From: Anthonomus grandis grandis | Taxonomy: Eukaryota > Arthropoda > Insecta > Coleoptera > Curculionidae | Reading direction: 5' to 3' | Length of the DNA: 64,000 nt | Assembly: GCF_022605725.1 (NCBI RefSeq) | Contig: NC_065554.1 | Coordinates: forward strand, 11,923,100 to 11,987,099 | Shown here: one piece after another, positions 12,301-23,203 of the stretch | Layout of the letters: every line of letters starts with the position of its first letter | How positions within the stretch are numbered: the first letter of the stretch is position 1 | Made by a program: the position numbers and the translations under genes | The notes under the pieces: model-generated | Told to the model about the DNA's origin: nothing | What the model saw: only the letters and a program-made list of their open reading frames with translations | The model's database searches: none

Positions 12301-15300
12301 TATTTTTGGTTTGAGTACAGTCCTGGAATTGTGGATTACAGTTATTGGAGAAACTCTGTGTAGAATGAAAGTGTGTTGTGGCACTTGCAGGACTATAATA
12401 TCCAGGACTACATTGCTGATATTGAGGGTTGCAAGGGGTTCCTTGACCTTTACTAGAATATGATCCAGTTTGGAACCCAGTTGTAGTGCCCCCGAAAGAA
12501 GATTGTTTATTTTGTGTTTCAAGATTAGTTTCAGGATTACATTGCTGATACTGAGGGTTACAAGGAGTTTGATTCACAGGCACAAATATGGAGCTGCTAG
12601 AAGAGGGGACAGTAGGACTCCCAGGGCTACATTGTTGAAACTGAGGGTTGCAAGGCTGGCCAGATTTGCCATGTCCTCCAGACACTATTGGACCTAATGG
12701 ATTTGGCTCAGATTCTTGCACAGGATGAGCACCAATAAGCGTGCCAGGTACTCCATAGGAAGCCTCTACAACATGTTGGGGATATCTGGAGCAGTCCTCT
12801 TGACACATAATATATTTTATGAAATAGGTGCCAATTTCAGGATTAGATTGTCCACTAAAAGCTGTCATCTTACTGCTAGGAATATGGTAATATCCTTGTC
12901 CACACTGTTGAGTAACTGGATCACATAAAGCCCCTTTGGGACCTAACATATAAGTACCTTGTTGAAAAGTCGCACAATCTTCTTGTGCTGGATTACAAAG
13001 GACATATTGTATATATACTCGTCTTGTTTGTCCGGGACAGTTTGGATTTGCTGGGTCGCATGGTTGCCAATTATTTTGGTATGAATTTAAGTTATACAGA
13101 TCATGTCCTGAGACGACGTAACCTCCAGAGCTGCAATAGGGATTAGCAGGGTCACAAGAGGAGGCCTCTTGAATTAATGATCCTGTTTGTCCACTAGTAT
13201 AAAAGTTCTGGCTTCCTTTTTGTCCCCCATACTGGCTACCAAAAGCCCCATTTCTTATACCACGAACATCAGTACTACCCCCATACTCTTCTTTCTGTAT
13301 ATGACTATCATAATAACTCGCCTCTCTGCCAGAAAAGCAAGTGACTTTCTCAGCAAAGTTGCACATATTTAAGTTACAATCGAATAAAGTTCCTGGTGGA
13401 CACTCTTTGGACGTCTGATGTCCATTATTGCAGTCCAAAAATCTAGCGCAGTCCGTGTAATTCGGCATAAGGCCAACAAAGTCTTCTGGACATTTTGCTT
13501 GTTCGAAATTTTGGATTTTAGCTGATCTTTGTAAAATTAGGGTACTTCCAGTGGGACCTAAACTCAAAACAAGACGTGAGCTACTTTAGGATAATTTCTG
13601 AAAAAAAAATTGTTACCTGTAATGCATTCGACTTTATTAGGGAAATCACATTCCAACGTTTTTGGATTAAATAAAGTCCCTGGGGCGCAGTTTCTTGGAC
13701 CACCCCTGCCATTCCAACAGTCCAAATATTGATTGCAAGAAAGGTCGTAGACAAATTGACCAGTGAGACCTTTTGGACACCTAATTTGATAGAACGAATA
13801 TTAATGAGAATTTGTAATACAAAATTCGTTAACTGTTAGCTTACTTGTTGAATACTGCAATATTTTTGGTTTTCTCAATTTTTCGTTTAAAAACAACTTT
13901 ATCGTTTAGAGTGTCCTTATCTACAATATTGGTATTATATTCCTCTAGGACATTTTTTATTTTATTCCTTTTTTCCTCCGATATGTATACAGGATGAAGT
14001 TCGGATTGGTAAGTTGGGCTAAAAATATTAAGATGTGTTTTGTTGTCTTTTTAATTTTCTATTTTCTTGTGATAATATTATACACGGTGTTTAAAATAAA
14101 TTTGGCACAATTTCTAACTCTTTAAAATATGTCTTTTTTTACTCTAATTACCATGGAGAAACCAGAACAAAAAACAGGAAAATTTTTTTCTTACCGAACT
14201 CATTATATCTCAATAAAAGTAAAAAAAACGCTTTCCTATTAACATACGGTATTGTTGACGAAGCTGTAATGAAAAAAGTTTTTCAAGTATAATCGTATAC
14301 TTCTGGCCTATCTTTGGTATTAGCATAGAAAACTTGAAAAAAAATTATGTCAATTCAAATGAGTCGGCAGTGAAATTTAGGTTTTTATTTACACCGAGTA
14401 TTTTTATACATTTTCTGGGTGTAGTTATAATGTATCTAGTTTTTTTTTTGTTAGTAGGCTTTTCTTATTTTTATAAAGCTATTCTATAATAGTATAGATT
14501 ATGTATGTATTGTCATACATATAGATACTTAACTTACGCGGGTGTAGAATAGACATTAATTCTAATGTCGCTACTCTTATGTATCTTGATTACCTATATA
14601 TCTAGAAGGTAAACCAATGAATAGGATAGTTGATAATTGAAAATATTATTTTTTTTAATTATTTTGTTTTGGTTCACATAGTTAAAGACCAGAATCTCCA
14701 CTGCAGAAATATTAATGTTTTGCTCCTTTCCTAGTTTGTATTTTATTTGCAATTCTTTTATAGATTGTACTTTTGTAAAAAAAAATTATACTTATTATAC
14801 AGTTATACTAATTATACATTTAAATTAAAATATGCAGAGAGAAATAACAACTCATTAAGACTGTAAAAGATCTGTGGATATTTGTCTCAGTTCTTGGAGT
14901 GCAAGAGTAAAAAAGTTTCTAGAAAAAGATGATATTCAGATGGAAGATTAGTTTGATGCTTACATTTTTCCAAGCCGTTTCGAGATTAAATAAGGAAGCC
15001 AGAGTGAAAACAGAAAATAATGGGCAAAAAGGAGTATGAAGTGGAAGTCGGTACATATAGCGGCTAGCAGAATAATAGGAAATTAAATAGATAGGCATTC
15101 AAATTTTAGTTCTTTATCTGTTGTTAGATCTAGGGCTTTTATCTGAAAGACTGATAACCACATTTTGAACAGTAATTTTGTTTTTTGACGATTTCCTTTC
15201 GTTTTTTTTCGGTAACATTAGCCTTACACATTGTGTTTTAGCCACGAAATATTTGCATAAATATAGGAAATTAAAGGATTATATCTTTAAAGAGAAGTAG

Positions 15301-18300
15301 GAACATTATAGCTAAGGGTGCTATTAAGGCATTTATTTACATATAATATTGACACCACAGGGGGCCCCAGATAAAAGGAAAAAAATACTATGGTAAACCA
15401 AAGAACAGGAAAAACACATATTACTATACTTAATTCATTTATGGGTTTTTTTTAATTTGTTGTTGTTGATCCATCATCAAGTGCCAAAAGAAATTGTATG
15501 TTATAAGGAGCTGAAATACTTTTGCTATAAAGGAATTGACACTAAAAAGAACGTGATTTATATCACCATATTCTCCAGAAAAACAGTTTGGATTATCTAA
15601 AATTTCAATTTTATGCAAATGTTAAATAAACTTTAATATACACAAAAACTAAACTTTATATTGATATATCCTATCCTATCGCTCTATTTATATTACCACT
15701 TTCATACCAGTATTGGCGGTAAAGTCCAGTGCAACGATATATTAGAACGATCACCCGTCAAAACACCAGCATTTTACTTGTCAAACAATGTAAATAGAAG
15801 GTGGATGACATTGTTTGGCAAGTGGAATGCTGGTGTTTTGACGGGTGACCATTCTAATATATCGTTGCACTGGACTTTATATTTTTGTGAATTTAATAAT
15901 ACTTCATGTGTGATAATTGCCCAAATCTTTCCCAATCATTTTTTCATTTCTCATGTGAAATATTTTTAATTTTAATTACACTGTCCAATAATATAGGTCT
16001 TTCAATAAATTGAACTTTTTAAGACTCGGCAGCATTAACTATTTTATAAACTTTATTGTTTTCTGTTATATCGCTATGTATCTTTACCCAAATAAATTTA
16101 ATATTACAGAAAGGTTTGATATTTAACATATAGTGTTATTTATATGGTGGAATCGCTCCCTTTCGGTAATCAAAATTCTCCATCTTTCGCAATACCAAAA
16201 GAAGAATCTATCAGTACAAGTACATGTACGTGTTTGTATCTATTGGATATTGCCCATTCTAGTGAGTAATATATGGTAGAGACCTCTACAGTAAAAATAG
16301 ACAATTTTTTTTAATTGTAAAAGTATAATAATAACTTACTGAGGGTACCTAAAAAGCCCCATCCACAATATTGTTACTTTTTGTACCATTTTCACCCCAG
16401 AAAGAAAGAATATCTCTCCAAATATTCTCTGAAAATTAGTGAACATTCCCTTCACATGTGTGTTATGGAATCCTTTGTAATATATAATGTTCGTCTTAAA
16501 GATATTAAATGTCAACATCTTATACTCTCATGACTTTACCACAATAAGATCTCTATCATTAGTAGTCTCTATCCTGATCGGATCCAAATTTTTGATAAAA
16601 TGGCACGTTCGTGAATTACTAAGGGATTCTTCGGACTTTTTGCATAGATATTTAGTATATTGTATCCTAAAAGGGATGCTAACTGAACTGTAAGTACGCC
16701 GATCAACATGCATAGTCAGCTGAATACATATAAGTGTCCTAACAAACCATAATTTAGTTAAAGAATTATTAATCGAAAATTAGTAGAGTATAAGAAATGC
16801 ATCCACAGAAATTTCACCTAATATGCATTCGATTTCTAGGCAAAGAGAGAGAGTTCATCGACTTCACATGTTATACAGGTTGGCAAATTGAAGATTTCGC
16901 ATTATCCAAAATAATCGCAACATCGTTTCCTCTCGCTTCCAGTTTTCTGAGACGTATCTGGTGTGTTTATTTTTCACAGAATTACAAAAATAATATCGAC
17001 ATGCCTCATTTGGCTGTGTGACTGCACGCTGCACTGTTAAATTTTAAAGCGGCAATATCTTTCTCTCAATTTTTAGCTGTGTATACTCCTTCCGAAAGAG
17101 TTCAATTTATTAATAAAATTATAAATCAAACTATTGTTTTCAAGTCGATTTTTTCGATTCCTTGCGAAAAAAAATCATTTCAAATATGATTTCGAATTTT
17201 GAGATATCCTTTTGTCTCTAAGGTCGTCATAAATGCAACACTTAAGTCCAAGAACCTTGTATCGAAAAGGTCCAGGAGCAACAACGACTGGAAGAAATGA
17301 TTTGTAGTCCCTGGAAGTGTGATTCAACACGTCTTAAGTAGAAGTGTGTAAGAGGAAATGGGTATGGACCATAAAACTATTAACAACTAGTATTTGGAAA
17401 AAACATGGGTACAAATGTTTGAAATATTCAAAAACTTAGAGATATTTCCCAAAGACCATTGGCGAAGAATGGAATTTTGTGAAACCATGATGGAAAAAGA
17501 AAATTGTTTATGAAATATTCTATTTTCTGATTCATATTCTTTTCCGTTACATGAGACAACACAATCCTTGTTCGATATTGGCCTTGGGAAAATAAACATA
17601 TATTCCTCGTACTCAGTACCCTAAACAATTGGATGTTTGGGCTGGAATTTTGGGCGACCGTATTATAGGGCCATTTATTATTGATGGTACTTTAAACACT
17701 GAAAAATACCTTGAGTTAGTGCAAAACCATGTTCTTCCTGCAATTTAAATCCTCCCTGATTTAGACCTGGGATCGGTCTATTTTCAATAAGGTGACTGTT
17801 CAGCTTATAATGCGGTAATGGCAAAAGAATTGTTAACAAATACTTTTCTTAACCATTTTACTAGAGAGAGTTATGATATTAAATGATATAAAACTTTTAT
17901 TTTTTTGGTCATCTTAAGCAGACCATTTATAATTACGAATTTAGTAGGACAACAAATTTAGAGTTGCAAGAGAAAATTGTTGAATGCTCCAATTCCATTT
18001 CACCAGAAACTCTTTTGGGAGTACGAAATGGTTTTTATGGTAGGTTAACTCATTGTTTAGCCAAATAAAAACATCTATTTGAGCCTTTTATTTAAAGAAT
18101 TAATTTTTGTTAAGTTTATTTTTAAGAGTTTTAATGTTATTTTTTTAAGAACTTGAATTTTCAATATGCAATACGCAGCATAATAAAGATTTCAAGATTA
18201 CGATTCTATCTGGGTTGTACAATGATCAAGAAAACTCTAGACAGAAGAGGTCACTCCCTAGATATAAGATGCAGCCAATTCCATAGGCGTGCAATACACG

Positions 18301-20544
18301 TAGAGCTTCTGCGGTTACTAACACAATCATTGTCTTTTAAACAAGCCTGCCTGAATCAGAAAAATATTTTAGAAATGCCTGAACTTTTACGTAATAGTAA
18401 TAAGTAATACAGTTACTCCCATGAAAGTCAGAAGCTTACTAAAACCGTAGTCGCACTGAAAAACAACCACCGTGCGTGTTACTATATTTCGCCTTTAAAC
18501 ACCTCTCTATGCGTAATGATCGATTCCCCAACCTATATAGTGACTTATTAAAATTGATATGTCTAATATAAGAACATGACATACCAAATTAGTACTCTAA
18601 GTTCCCAAAGTATAATTCCTCTTTTAATTCGTTATGGCTCTAATTATATACAGGGTGCAAATAAATAGATGCGAAAAAATTCAGGAGCTGATTCTTGGGT
18701 GAATTTCAAGAAAAAACGTATTCGATTAAAAAACTAAAATCCATCTACCTAAATGTATCACGTTTATTATTAATGTTGAGATGTGATTCTAATCCTGTAC
18801 ACCAAAGTTTTTAAATGACCCCATGTGGTAAAATCTAGTAGATTCATATTTGGTGACCGAGGTGGCCAAAACTGAGGACCACCTCGACCTAGCCAACGAT
18901 TTGGATATGTTATATTTTGTCTAAATAACGACATTTTAATAAACTAAAATGAGCAGGAGCCCCATCGTGTATAAACCACATTACTCTTCTAACACCTAGA
19001 AGTCCTGAAAGTATGTCTTGGAGAAAACGAGTGTTATGTTTATATATGTTTCCCCCATTAATCTCTGTAGTAAAAAATGTGGGCCAATAAGGTGGTCTCC
19101 AATGATTCAACAACAATTTTCTTTAAATGTATTTCCAACCCATAAACTTAAAGAAAATTATTGTTGGTGATGAGCTTCAACTATGGGGTGGGGATTTTCA
19201 TCTATCCAAATGTGGTTATTATGGTAGTTAATGATTGCCTGTTTGGAAAAATTAGCTTCGTCCGTAAACAGAATCTGCCTTAAAAACTGAGTATTTTGCT
19301 CAATGACTTCGAACATCCAACGAGAAAATTCAAGACGCCTAGGAAAATCTCGTGGTAATAGAGCCTGGACTCGTTGTACGTGACATGGCTATAATAATTG
19401 ATCCTTTAAAATAGTCCATACCATCATATGATTGACATGTAGCTGCAAACTTTCTGGTACTGGTGTCAGGTTGTTCAACAATTAAATTAAGTACTGCTTC
19501 TTCCAATTCCGGTGTTCTAATATCGCGTTGGCGACCACAATCATGCTTTCTTGGTTGAAAAGTTCCAGTTTCTCGTGGTCTATAGGTATATTTACTTTAA
19601 ACCTTGCACGAACGTAACTGATACAAATAAAAAAATTAGTGAGCCTCAGAAAATGCCTTTTGATGCATAGAAAATGCATACTAAATATTACTAAAATATC
19701 TACAGGAGTTTCACAGGTATTATAAAAAAACATTACTTTTCTTCAATCTTTACCACCCGGTATCTCAAAAGTTAGGACTTTTAGGACATACATTCATATA
19801 AAGTTTTTGTCTTAAAATTTACCCAAAAATCAGCCCCTGAATTTTTTCGCATCTATTTATTTACACCCTCTATAATTAATAATTTTTTTATTAATAATTA
19901 ATAATTAAAGTGTTGCTGATATTCAAAATATTTTAGAAATTTTAAGATATAAATCCTTTGAGAAGAAAAAATGCATGTCCTAGCTCTAATAAGCGACCTA
20001 AATTATTTTTTTAAACGTTTTATTCGAATTTAAAAACTTTATACAAAATAGCTGTAGAAAATATCTATAAAAACAGATAATATTTTGCAGAGGACTTCAC
20101 AATATTTACAGCATCGTAATAACAATTTGTTTCCGGATATATGTACAATATATTTTCCAACAGTCCCGGCTCTTAATAGTAAACTACTAACAAAAAATAA
20201 TAAAAAACTCTACAAATTAAATTAATTTAACTTACCCACCACCTAAATTATCCAAAAGACTTGATGTGTAATTCTTGTTGTGAACATATACTTTGCTGTA
20301 GTTTGTATGATATAAAGGTCCAGAGATACTTGTATATGGCGAAGTTTTAATTTTTATTCCAGCGGTATACGGTTTAGGAGTGGTATTTTGTTCACCCGGT
20401 ACATATATCTAAAATTAATTTTTAAAGAAAAATATGAGGTACTAAATTATAATACAAGTGTGTTTTACTTACCGTAAGACTCGATTTAAAAAACAACCAC
20501 AGTAATAAACACTTAACACAAATCATTTGTAGATTTAGATACAT
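337..20544 (-). CDS. tequ: Tequila/GRAAL-like secreted mosaic serine protease (C-terminus beyond window)
   Basis: Fourteen exons read on the minus strand, all with GT/AG junctions and matching phases: 20473-20544, 20236-20408, 13845-14018, 13617-13780, 10906-13557, 10700-10846, 8288-8724, 8056-8234, 7810-7980, 4916-5031, 4709-4813, 4510-4649, 646-798, 337-523 (4870 coding nt). The start at 20544 is chosen because it opens a hydrophobic signal peptide. Order of domains: signal peptide; CBM14 (13.7 kb); in the giant exon CBM14 (13.4 kb), a CX6C repeat region, two CBM14 (12.1 and 11.8 kb) and a Gly/Gln CX4C repeat region; LDLa split over 8288/8234; PAN/apple (8.2-7.9 kb); LDLa over 7810/5031; SRCR over 5031-646; LDLa (646-798); start of a second SRCR (RLVNGTNSSNGRLEIRHNG). 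In the family a C-terminal trypsin domain follows; here it must lie left of base 1. Likely secreted and bound to chitin or matrix (family knowledge). Introns are loaded with transposons. Confidence 0.85.
1490..2015 (+). pseudogene. Decayed RNase H region of a LINE (relic)
   Basis: Frameshifted plus-strand pieces read as an RNase H domain: a YPAEVFAI segment near 1510 (family consensus FQAEv.AI) and, near 1715-1790, a segment resembling the GNEKADTLARFGS block that closes LINE RNase H domains. Several stops and frame changes interrupt it. It lies in the Tequila intron between exons 646-798 and 4510-4649. It is probably independent of the LINE that follows, because that family ends without an RNase H. 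Confidence 0.55.
2030..3424 (+). mobile_element. LINE (non-LTR retrotransposon) 3' half, decayed
   Basis: Broken reverse transcriptase on the plus strand. It begins with a KNGKNPGHDN fingers motif (2.1 kb), then GKTQFGFIRGTREALF (2.3 kb), a palm region near 2.43 kb, KYELLLERLREIGI and the catalytic IRYADDNMVLAS (about 2.66-2.69 kb). A thumb and C-terminal part with KLSYLGYILRGP follows at 3.15 kb. The element ends in a (GAA)n microsatellite tail at 3398-3424, typical of a LINE 3' end. It is multiply frameshifted, so inactive. It has the same character as the endonuclease-bearing 5' half at 9.0-10.4 kb and may be the same family. Confidence 0.8.
3425..4509. other. Tequila intron remainder, no gene seen
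   Basis: AT-rich intron sequence between the LINE tail and the SRCR exon at 4510. A short stretch near 3.62-3.67 kb reads KAFDKINYHKL on the plus strand and could be a scrap of another LINE RT. An imperfect inverted repeat around GATTCTATATGCC/GGCATAATAGAATC lies at about 3.92-3.98 kb. Nothing else is recognised. Confidence 0.4.
5420..6010 (-). mobile_element. LINE 3' fragment (RT C-terminal region), decayed
   Basis: Minus-strand pieces match the C-terminal part of CR1/Jockey-type RTs. LEIILDDQLRFKEHINN near 5.95 kb is the usual LG(V/I)ILD..L.F.EHI block. It is followed by LRIQKACLRFVYGLRKFDHI and KWLRMDFRR at 5.62-5.80 kb, and a degraded C-terminal end at about 5.43-5.55 kb. Stops and gaps separate the blocks. 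It sits in the Tequila intron between exons 4916-5031 and 7810-7980. Confidence 0.7.
6320..6752. repeat. Long inverted repeat, about 149-nt arms (6320-6468 / 6604-6752)
   Basis: The left arm begins GCAAAGCAAAATAATAG and the right arm ends with its complement. Both carry an ACGCGTTTCAGTTGTTAAACC block and a TTCAAGAATCCC block. The loop is about 135 nt. Arms differ by scattered substitutions and a short indel. The block resembles the non-coding ends of Penelope-like elements, by analogy with the GTTTCGGTCGG block beside the GIY-YIG relic at 27.8 kb, but no coding sequence is left. Confidence 0.7.
6753..7809. other. Tequila intron, AT-rich, no gene supported
   Basis: An AACGTTTCGGCTCATATTAG motif at about 6.92 kb recalls transposon-end sequences. 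A 108-codon plus-strand ORF at 7276-7602 has no recognisable motif and low-complexity composition. No exon of Tequila was found here. Confidence 0.35.
8960..10400 (+). mobile_element. LINE 5' half with AP-endonuclease domain, decayed
   Basis: A non-coding leader at about 8.97-9.27 kb, richer in GC than its surroundings, is followed by broken endonuclease/exonuclease/phosphatase segments. These are NIVTWNVRSLYQ near 9.37 kb, DILGISYVQWLDARK at about 9.45 kb, then GYGLGVRNDRADRLIKFC and RNQIDYVLMRQRYKG at 9.8-10.0 kb, followed by the SDH region and the Lys-rich linker to the RT (10.1-10.35 kb). The RT is missing. Stops and frameshifts make it inactive. It lies in the Tequila intron between exons 8288-8724 and 10700-10846. 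Confidence 0.75.
10985..11700 (-). repeat. Gly/Gln-rich CX4C tandem repeat inside the Tequila giant exon
   Basis: In the Tequila reading frame seven copies of a GCxGQxCxPGQ-type unit follow one another (Cys pairs such as CQGQHC, CQGQQC, CQGSQC, CEGQTC, CVGQPC, CQDQAC, CVGQQC). They are separated by runs built from GYQGQ and QGQYGGQGSFGQ. An eighth pair, CRGHQC, sits in the next exon near 10.8 kb. The DNA is repetitive too, which creates long spurious open frames on both strands. No catalytic domain is visible; a flexible or cross-linkable extracellular linker is inferred. Confidence 0.85.
12170..13160 (-). repeat. CX6C repeat region (C-D/N-P-x4-C) in the Tequila linker
   Basis: Between the second and third CBM14 domains the frame carries nine Cys pairs spaced exactly by six residues: CDPANPYC, CDPANPNC, CNPAQEDC, CDPVTQQC, CNPQFQQC, CNPQYQQC twice, CNPQFQDC and CSAGDEEC. 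Most begin C-(D/N)-P. Ser/Gly/Thr-rich spacers lie between them. This is distinct from the CX4C array downstream. I recognise no named domain. Confidence 0.85.
14019..15720. other. Tequila intron, no gene seen
   Basis: AT-rich intron. A CACGGTGTTTAAAATAAATT motif at about 14.08 kb looks like the terminal sequence of a mariner-type element, but no partner repeat or transposase was found nearby. Confidence 0.35.
15721..15878. repeat. Near-perfect 71-nt-arm hairpin with 16-nt loop
   Basis: Arms 15721-15791 and 15808-15878 begin and end with AAAGTCCAGTGCAACG and its complement. Only five positions differ over 71 nt. On the plus-strand transcript three of them become G-U wobbles. The loop is 15792-15807. 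It could be a fold-back MITE or a long hairpin RNA source; the Tequila gene transcribes the opposite strand through it. Confidence 0.85.
15879..17229. other. Tequila intron, no gene seen
   Basis: AT-rich sequence. ORFs of 60-74 codons on both strands at 16.3-17.0 kb have no recognised motif and overlap one another, so none is called. Confidence 0.35.
17230..18075 (+). pseudogene. Tc1/mariner-superfamily transposase relic
   Basis: Frameshifted plus-strand transposase. Visible blocks are NILFSDS near 17.51 kb (first catalytic Asp region), QLDVWAGILGDRIIGPF at about 17.62 kb, a GTLNTEKYLELVQNHVLP block at about 17.69 kb, a decayed second catalytic Asp region near 17.79 kb, and a C-terminal end with SPETLLGVRNGFYGRLTHCL at about 18.0 kb. 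At least two stops and several frame changes interrupt it. It lies in the long Tequila intron 14019-20235. Confidence 0.75.
18651..19870 (-). mobile_element. Tc1/mariner-like element with both TIRs and TA target duplication, decayed
   Basis: Terminal inverted repeats of about 40 bp (18651-18690, starting CAGGGTGCAAATAAATAG, and 19831-19870) are flanked by TA at 18649-18650 and 19871-19872. On the minus strand a broken transposase shows a DEANFSK block (first Asp) near 19.25 kb, RRVMWFIHDGAPAHFS (second Asp) at about 18.96 kb, and a PPRSPN-type third-acid region near 18.86 kb. The element is 1220 bp, a normal size for the superfamily, but multiple stops make it inactive. Confidence 0.88.
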
Positions 20545-23203
20545 TTTACAAAAACCGTCACATTAAACATGGAATAATATCAATGCCAAAATTTACTTCT
20601 TTAACTCTTCCAAGCTTAGATTTTACAAGCACTTAAATCTTAAAAACTCCATTATCAAACACAAAGGTCAATAAGTCAATAATAAAATAGGACCAAACAA
20701 GATTACGTTTAGTACAGGCGAATTTCTTACTAGAGAAACTTAAAGTATTTCAATTTTCAGCCGTGTGATTTCAATATGATGAAAGATTCTACTAAATTTT
20801 CTGAACAATGTGTCATAAAATCCTTTGGAAATAATCCATACCATACCTACCTCTCAATAGTTTTAACCAGGTAGCTAGTCTCGGCGGCGTACATTTAATT
20901 AGGGAAAGAGCTCGGCTGTATAAATCATACTTTAAAAGCTTTGTGTTGTTTATTTTAATCCATTTAGTTTTAGGTCACAATAATTTTGCCGTAATCTATT
21001 TCTGAGTATTAATCAGGGTGGTTTTTCTCATCTTGCGATGGATTATAAAGTAATTTGTTTAATTAATTTTTTTTCCTGGGAATTTGCTAAGATTAAGATA
21101 CGTTTATTGGACCAAACTTACATACTTATTAGCCAAAATGCTATATGGTTATTAATATCTAGCTTTGCTAAGATATTAATAACCATTTTTACTCGACATA
21201 AACCTAAACTGATTCTATTGAACATTTCTTTAAATAAAACAACGATTCTTCTGTATTTTTTATATTATTTTATTACAGTACTTAGTACCCACATAGCATG
21301 CGATATCCACTGTGTATACCTATAAAGTCCAGAAAGTGCAAAAAATATCGTGTATGTTCTATGTATAAATATTACACATTGAGATTAACTTTATTTTTTT
21401 ATGTTCAAGTATAAATAATATATGTATATATTTTGTGAACATTACCGTCGCCTGCTAATATCTATACCTTCGATATATACATCGACAATGACGTCTCTTG
21501 GCGGCATTTTAGGAAGGACTTTATGTCGTCCTTATTGGTAAAAAAAAACAAAATTGTAAAGTAATAAAAGTAGTAAAAAAATAAAAAAGAACAGACAATG
21601 TCGAGAATTCTACCCGGGATCACCTGCACCTGTTGTACAACAAATACGTACTAAGGAGGCTTGCTTTTTAAACCAAAGCCAATTAACTTTAACTAAACTA
21701 TCACGTAACTAAAATAAGATATGCAATTGACTTTTTTTAATTAAGTATACAAATTGGATTAGATCAAGTATATTATTTCATATTTTAGGGGTTTAAATAT
21801 CGACAAGAATTAATTTTTTTATTTAATTTTAAGTTATATAAGCAATAAAATCATTAATTTCTATTAGAATGCCTTAAGAACAATGTATAATTTTAAATAT
21901 TTGTTATATAAGTGTATATAAAAAGCTACATTGGTTATAATGTAATATTTACTTCTATTTGTAGTGTTCTGCCGCCCGAAATATACCGGTTATATACAAA
22001 AAAGTTTTATTTTATACAGCGTTTACATCTTGATCTAATCTTGTTTATGGATAAAAAAAATTACAGAAAAACATGGCATATTTTATGGCCGCGAACTTTT
22101 ATTTATTAAAATTAAAAGTTGTCAGTATTTTTGTGCCGAATGTTTCCTCCTGTTCTCCTTCCTCCTTTTTTAGGGTTTCCTTGACCAACGAATATCTGTT
22201 TTATTTTGTTATACTATAAATGAATAAATAAATATATATTTGGAATTTAAGTAAAAATATTTTTTCTCGATATTCAAGTCCTAAAAAACTATTTTAAGAC
22301 CTTAACGTTACTTACTATTTTACTAGGTCATTTTAAATGACCTAAATTAGTCTTTAAACGTCATTCTATGTAAATATTTGACGTCCTCCAGAAGCGTTTT
22401 TCAATTCCGTTTAAGCCTTTATTTAGGACTTCATTTTGGATGTGACATATTTTGTACGTTACTTTATACCGGAGCTTATAGCGAAGAAGCTCCTTTTATA
22501 AAATTGTCTTGAATTACCTGTATTTCATTTTAGTATCTGATGATGGCTGATCTGACGCAGCCGAAATGCATAATATATTTACCTAAGTGACCTACATGCA
22601 TTTTTCTTGGAGATAAAGTCTTCCCCATTTTGTAATCTTTATATACACATTCTCCTACAAAATATGGACTTCTATTCCACCAACAAATATTTGTTATATA
22701 TCCTGGAATAATAAAAATGTATTTGTATATTCTATAAAGATACATGTAACAGATACATAGAATATAATAGATGTTTATGGGACATCTATTGAATGTAACC
22801 CTCGGATATAGTTTCAATATCTAGTATATTCAGGATATACACTGTACGTACTAATAGTATATTCCATGTATTACCTAGTGTGTGACAAATGGATATTTAT
22901 TTCATATCCATAAAATAAACAGAGAATTGAAAATAGACATTGTATGTATATACGTCAGGATATTATGAATATACATAGCATTTACATAAAATATATGTTT
23001 GCTATGTGGGTAGTAGGTAATTCAAGATTTGCATGTCATTTTTGTTAGTCTTTAATAATTATAATACAAATTTATGTTCCCATTGTATCAAAAAGAAATA
23101 AATGTGATGATAATTAACAATAGTAACATATTATAACGTCTAAGTAAGAATGCACTATATTAAATATTTCAAAGTAACAATAATATAAATTAGAATTTCT
23201 CAA
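20545..23203. other. Intergenic region between Tequila and TMEM248-like gene
   Basis: About 2.7 kb of AT-rich DNA holding the 5' flank of Tequila and the 3' flank of the TMEM248-like gene. No convincing TATA/Inr was fixed. ORFs at 21038-21325, 21912-22109 and 22530-22817 have no recognised motifs. A 16-bp perfect hairpin lies at 21145-21186. Confidence 0.4.
21145..21186. repeat. Perfect 16-bp hairpin, 10-nt loop
   Basis: Arms 21145-21160 (ATGGTTATTAATATCT) and 21171-21186 are exact complements around a 10-nt loop. There is no U-tract context and no adjacent gene end, so a terminator role is not suggested. Confidence 0.8.

Noticed and set aside
18153..18407. 84-codon plus ORF with RRAIHVELLRLL, faintly like a BEL/Pao integrase block
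   Set aside because: A single short similarity without neighbouring integrase motifs; not enough to call an element.
21038..21325. 95-codon plus ORF with hydrophobic stretches
   Set aside because: AT-rich sequence gives Ile/Leu/Phe-rich frames by chance; it also contains the perfect hairpin and has no conserved feature.
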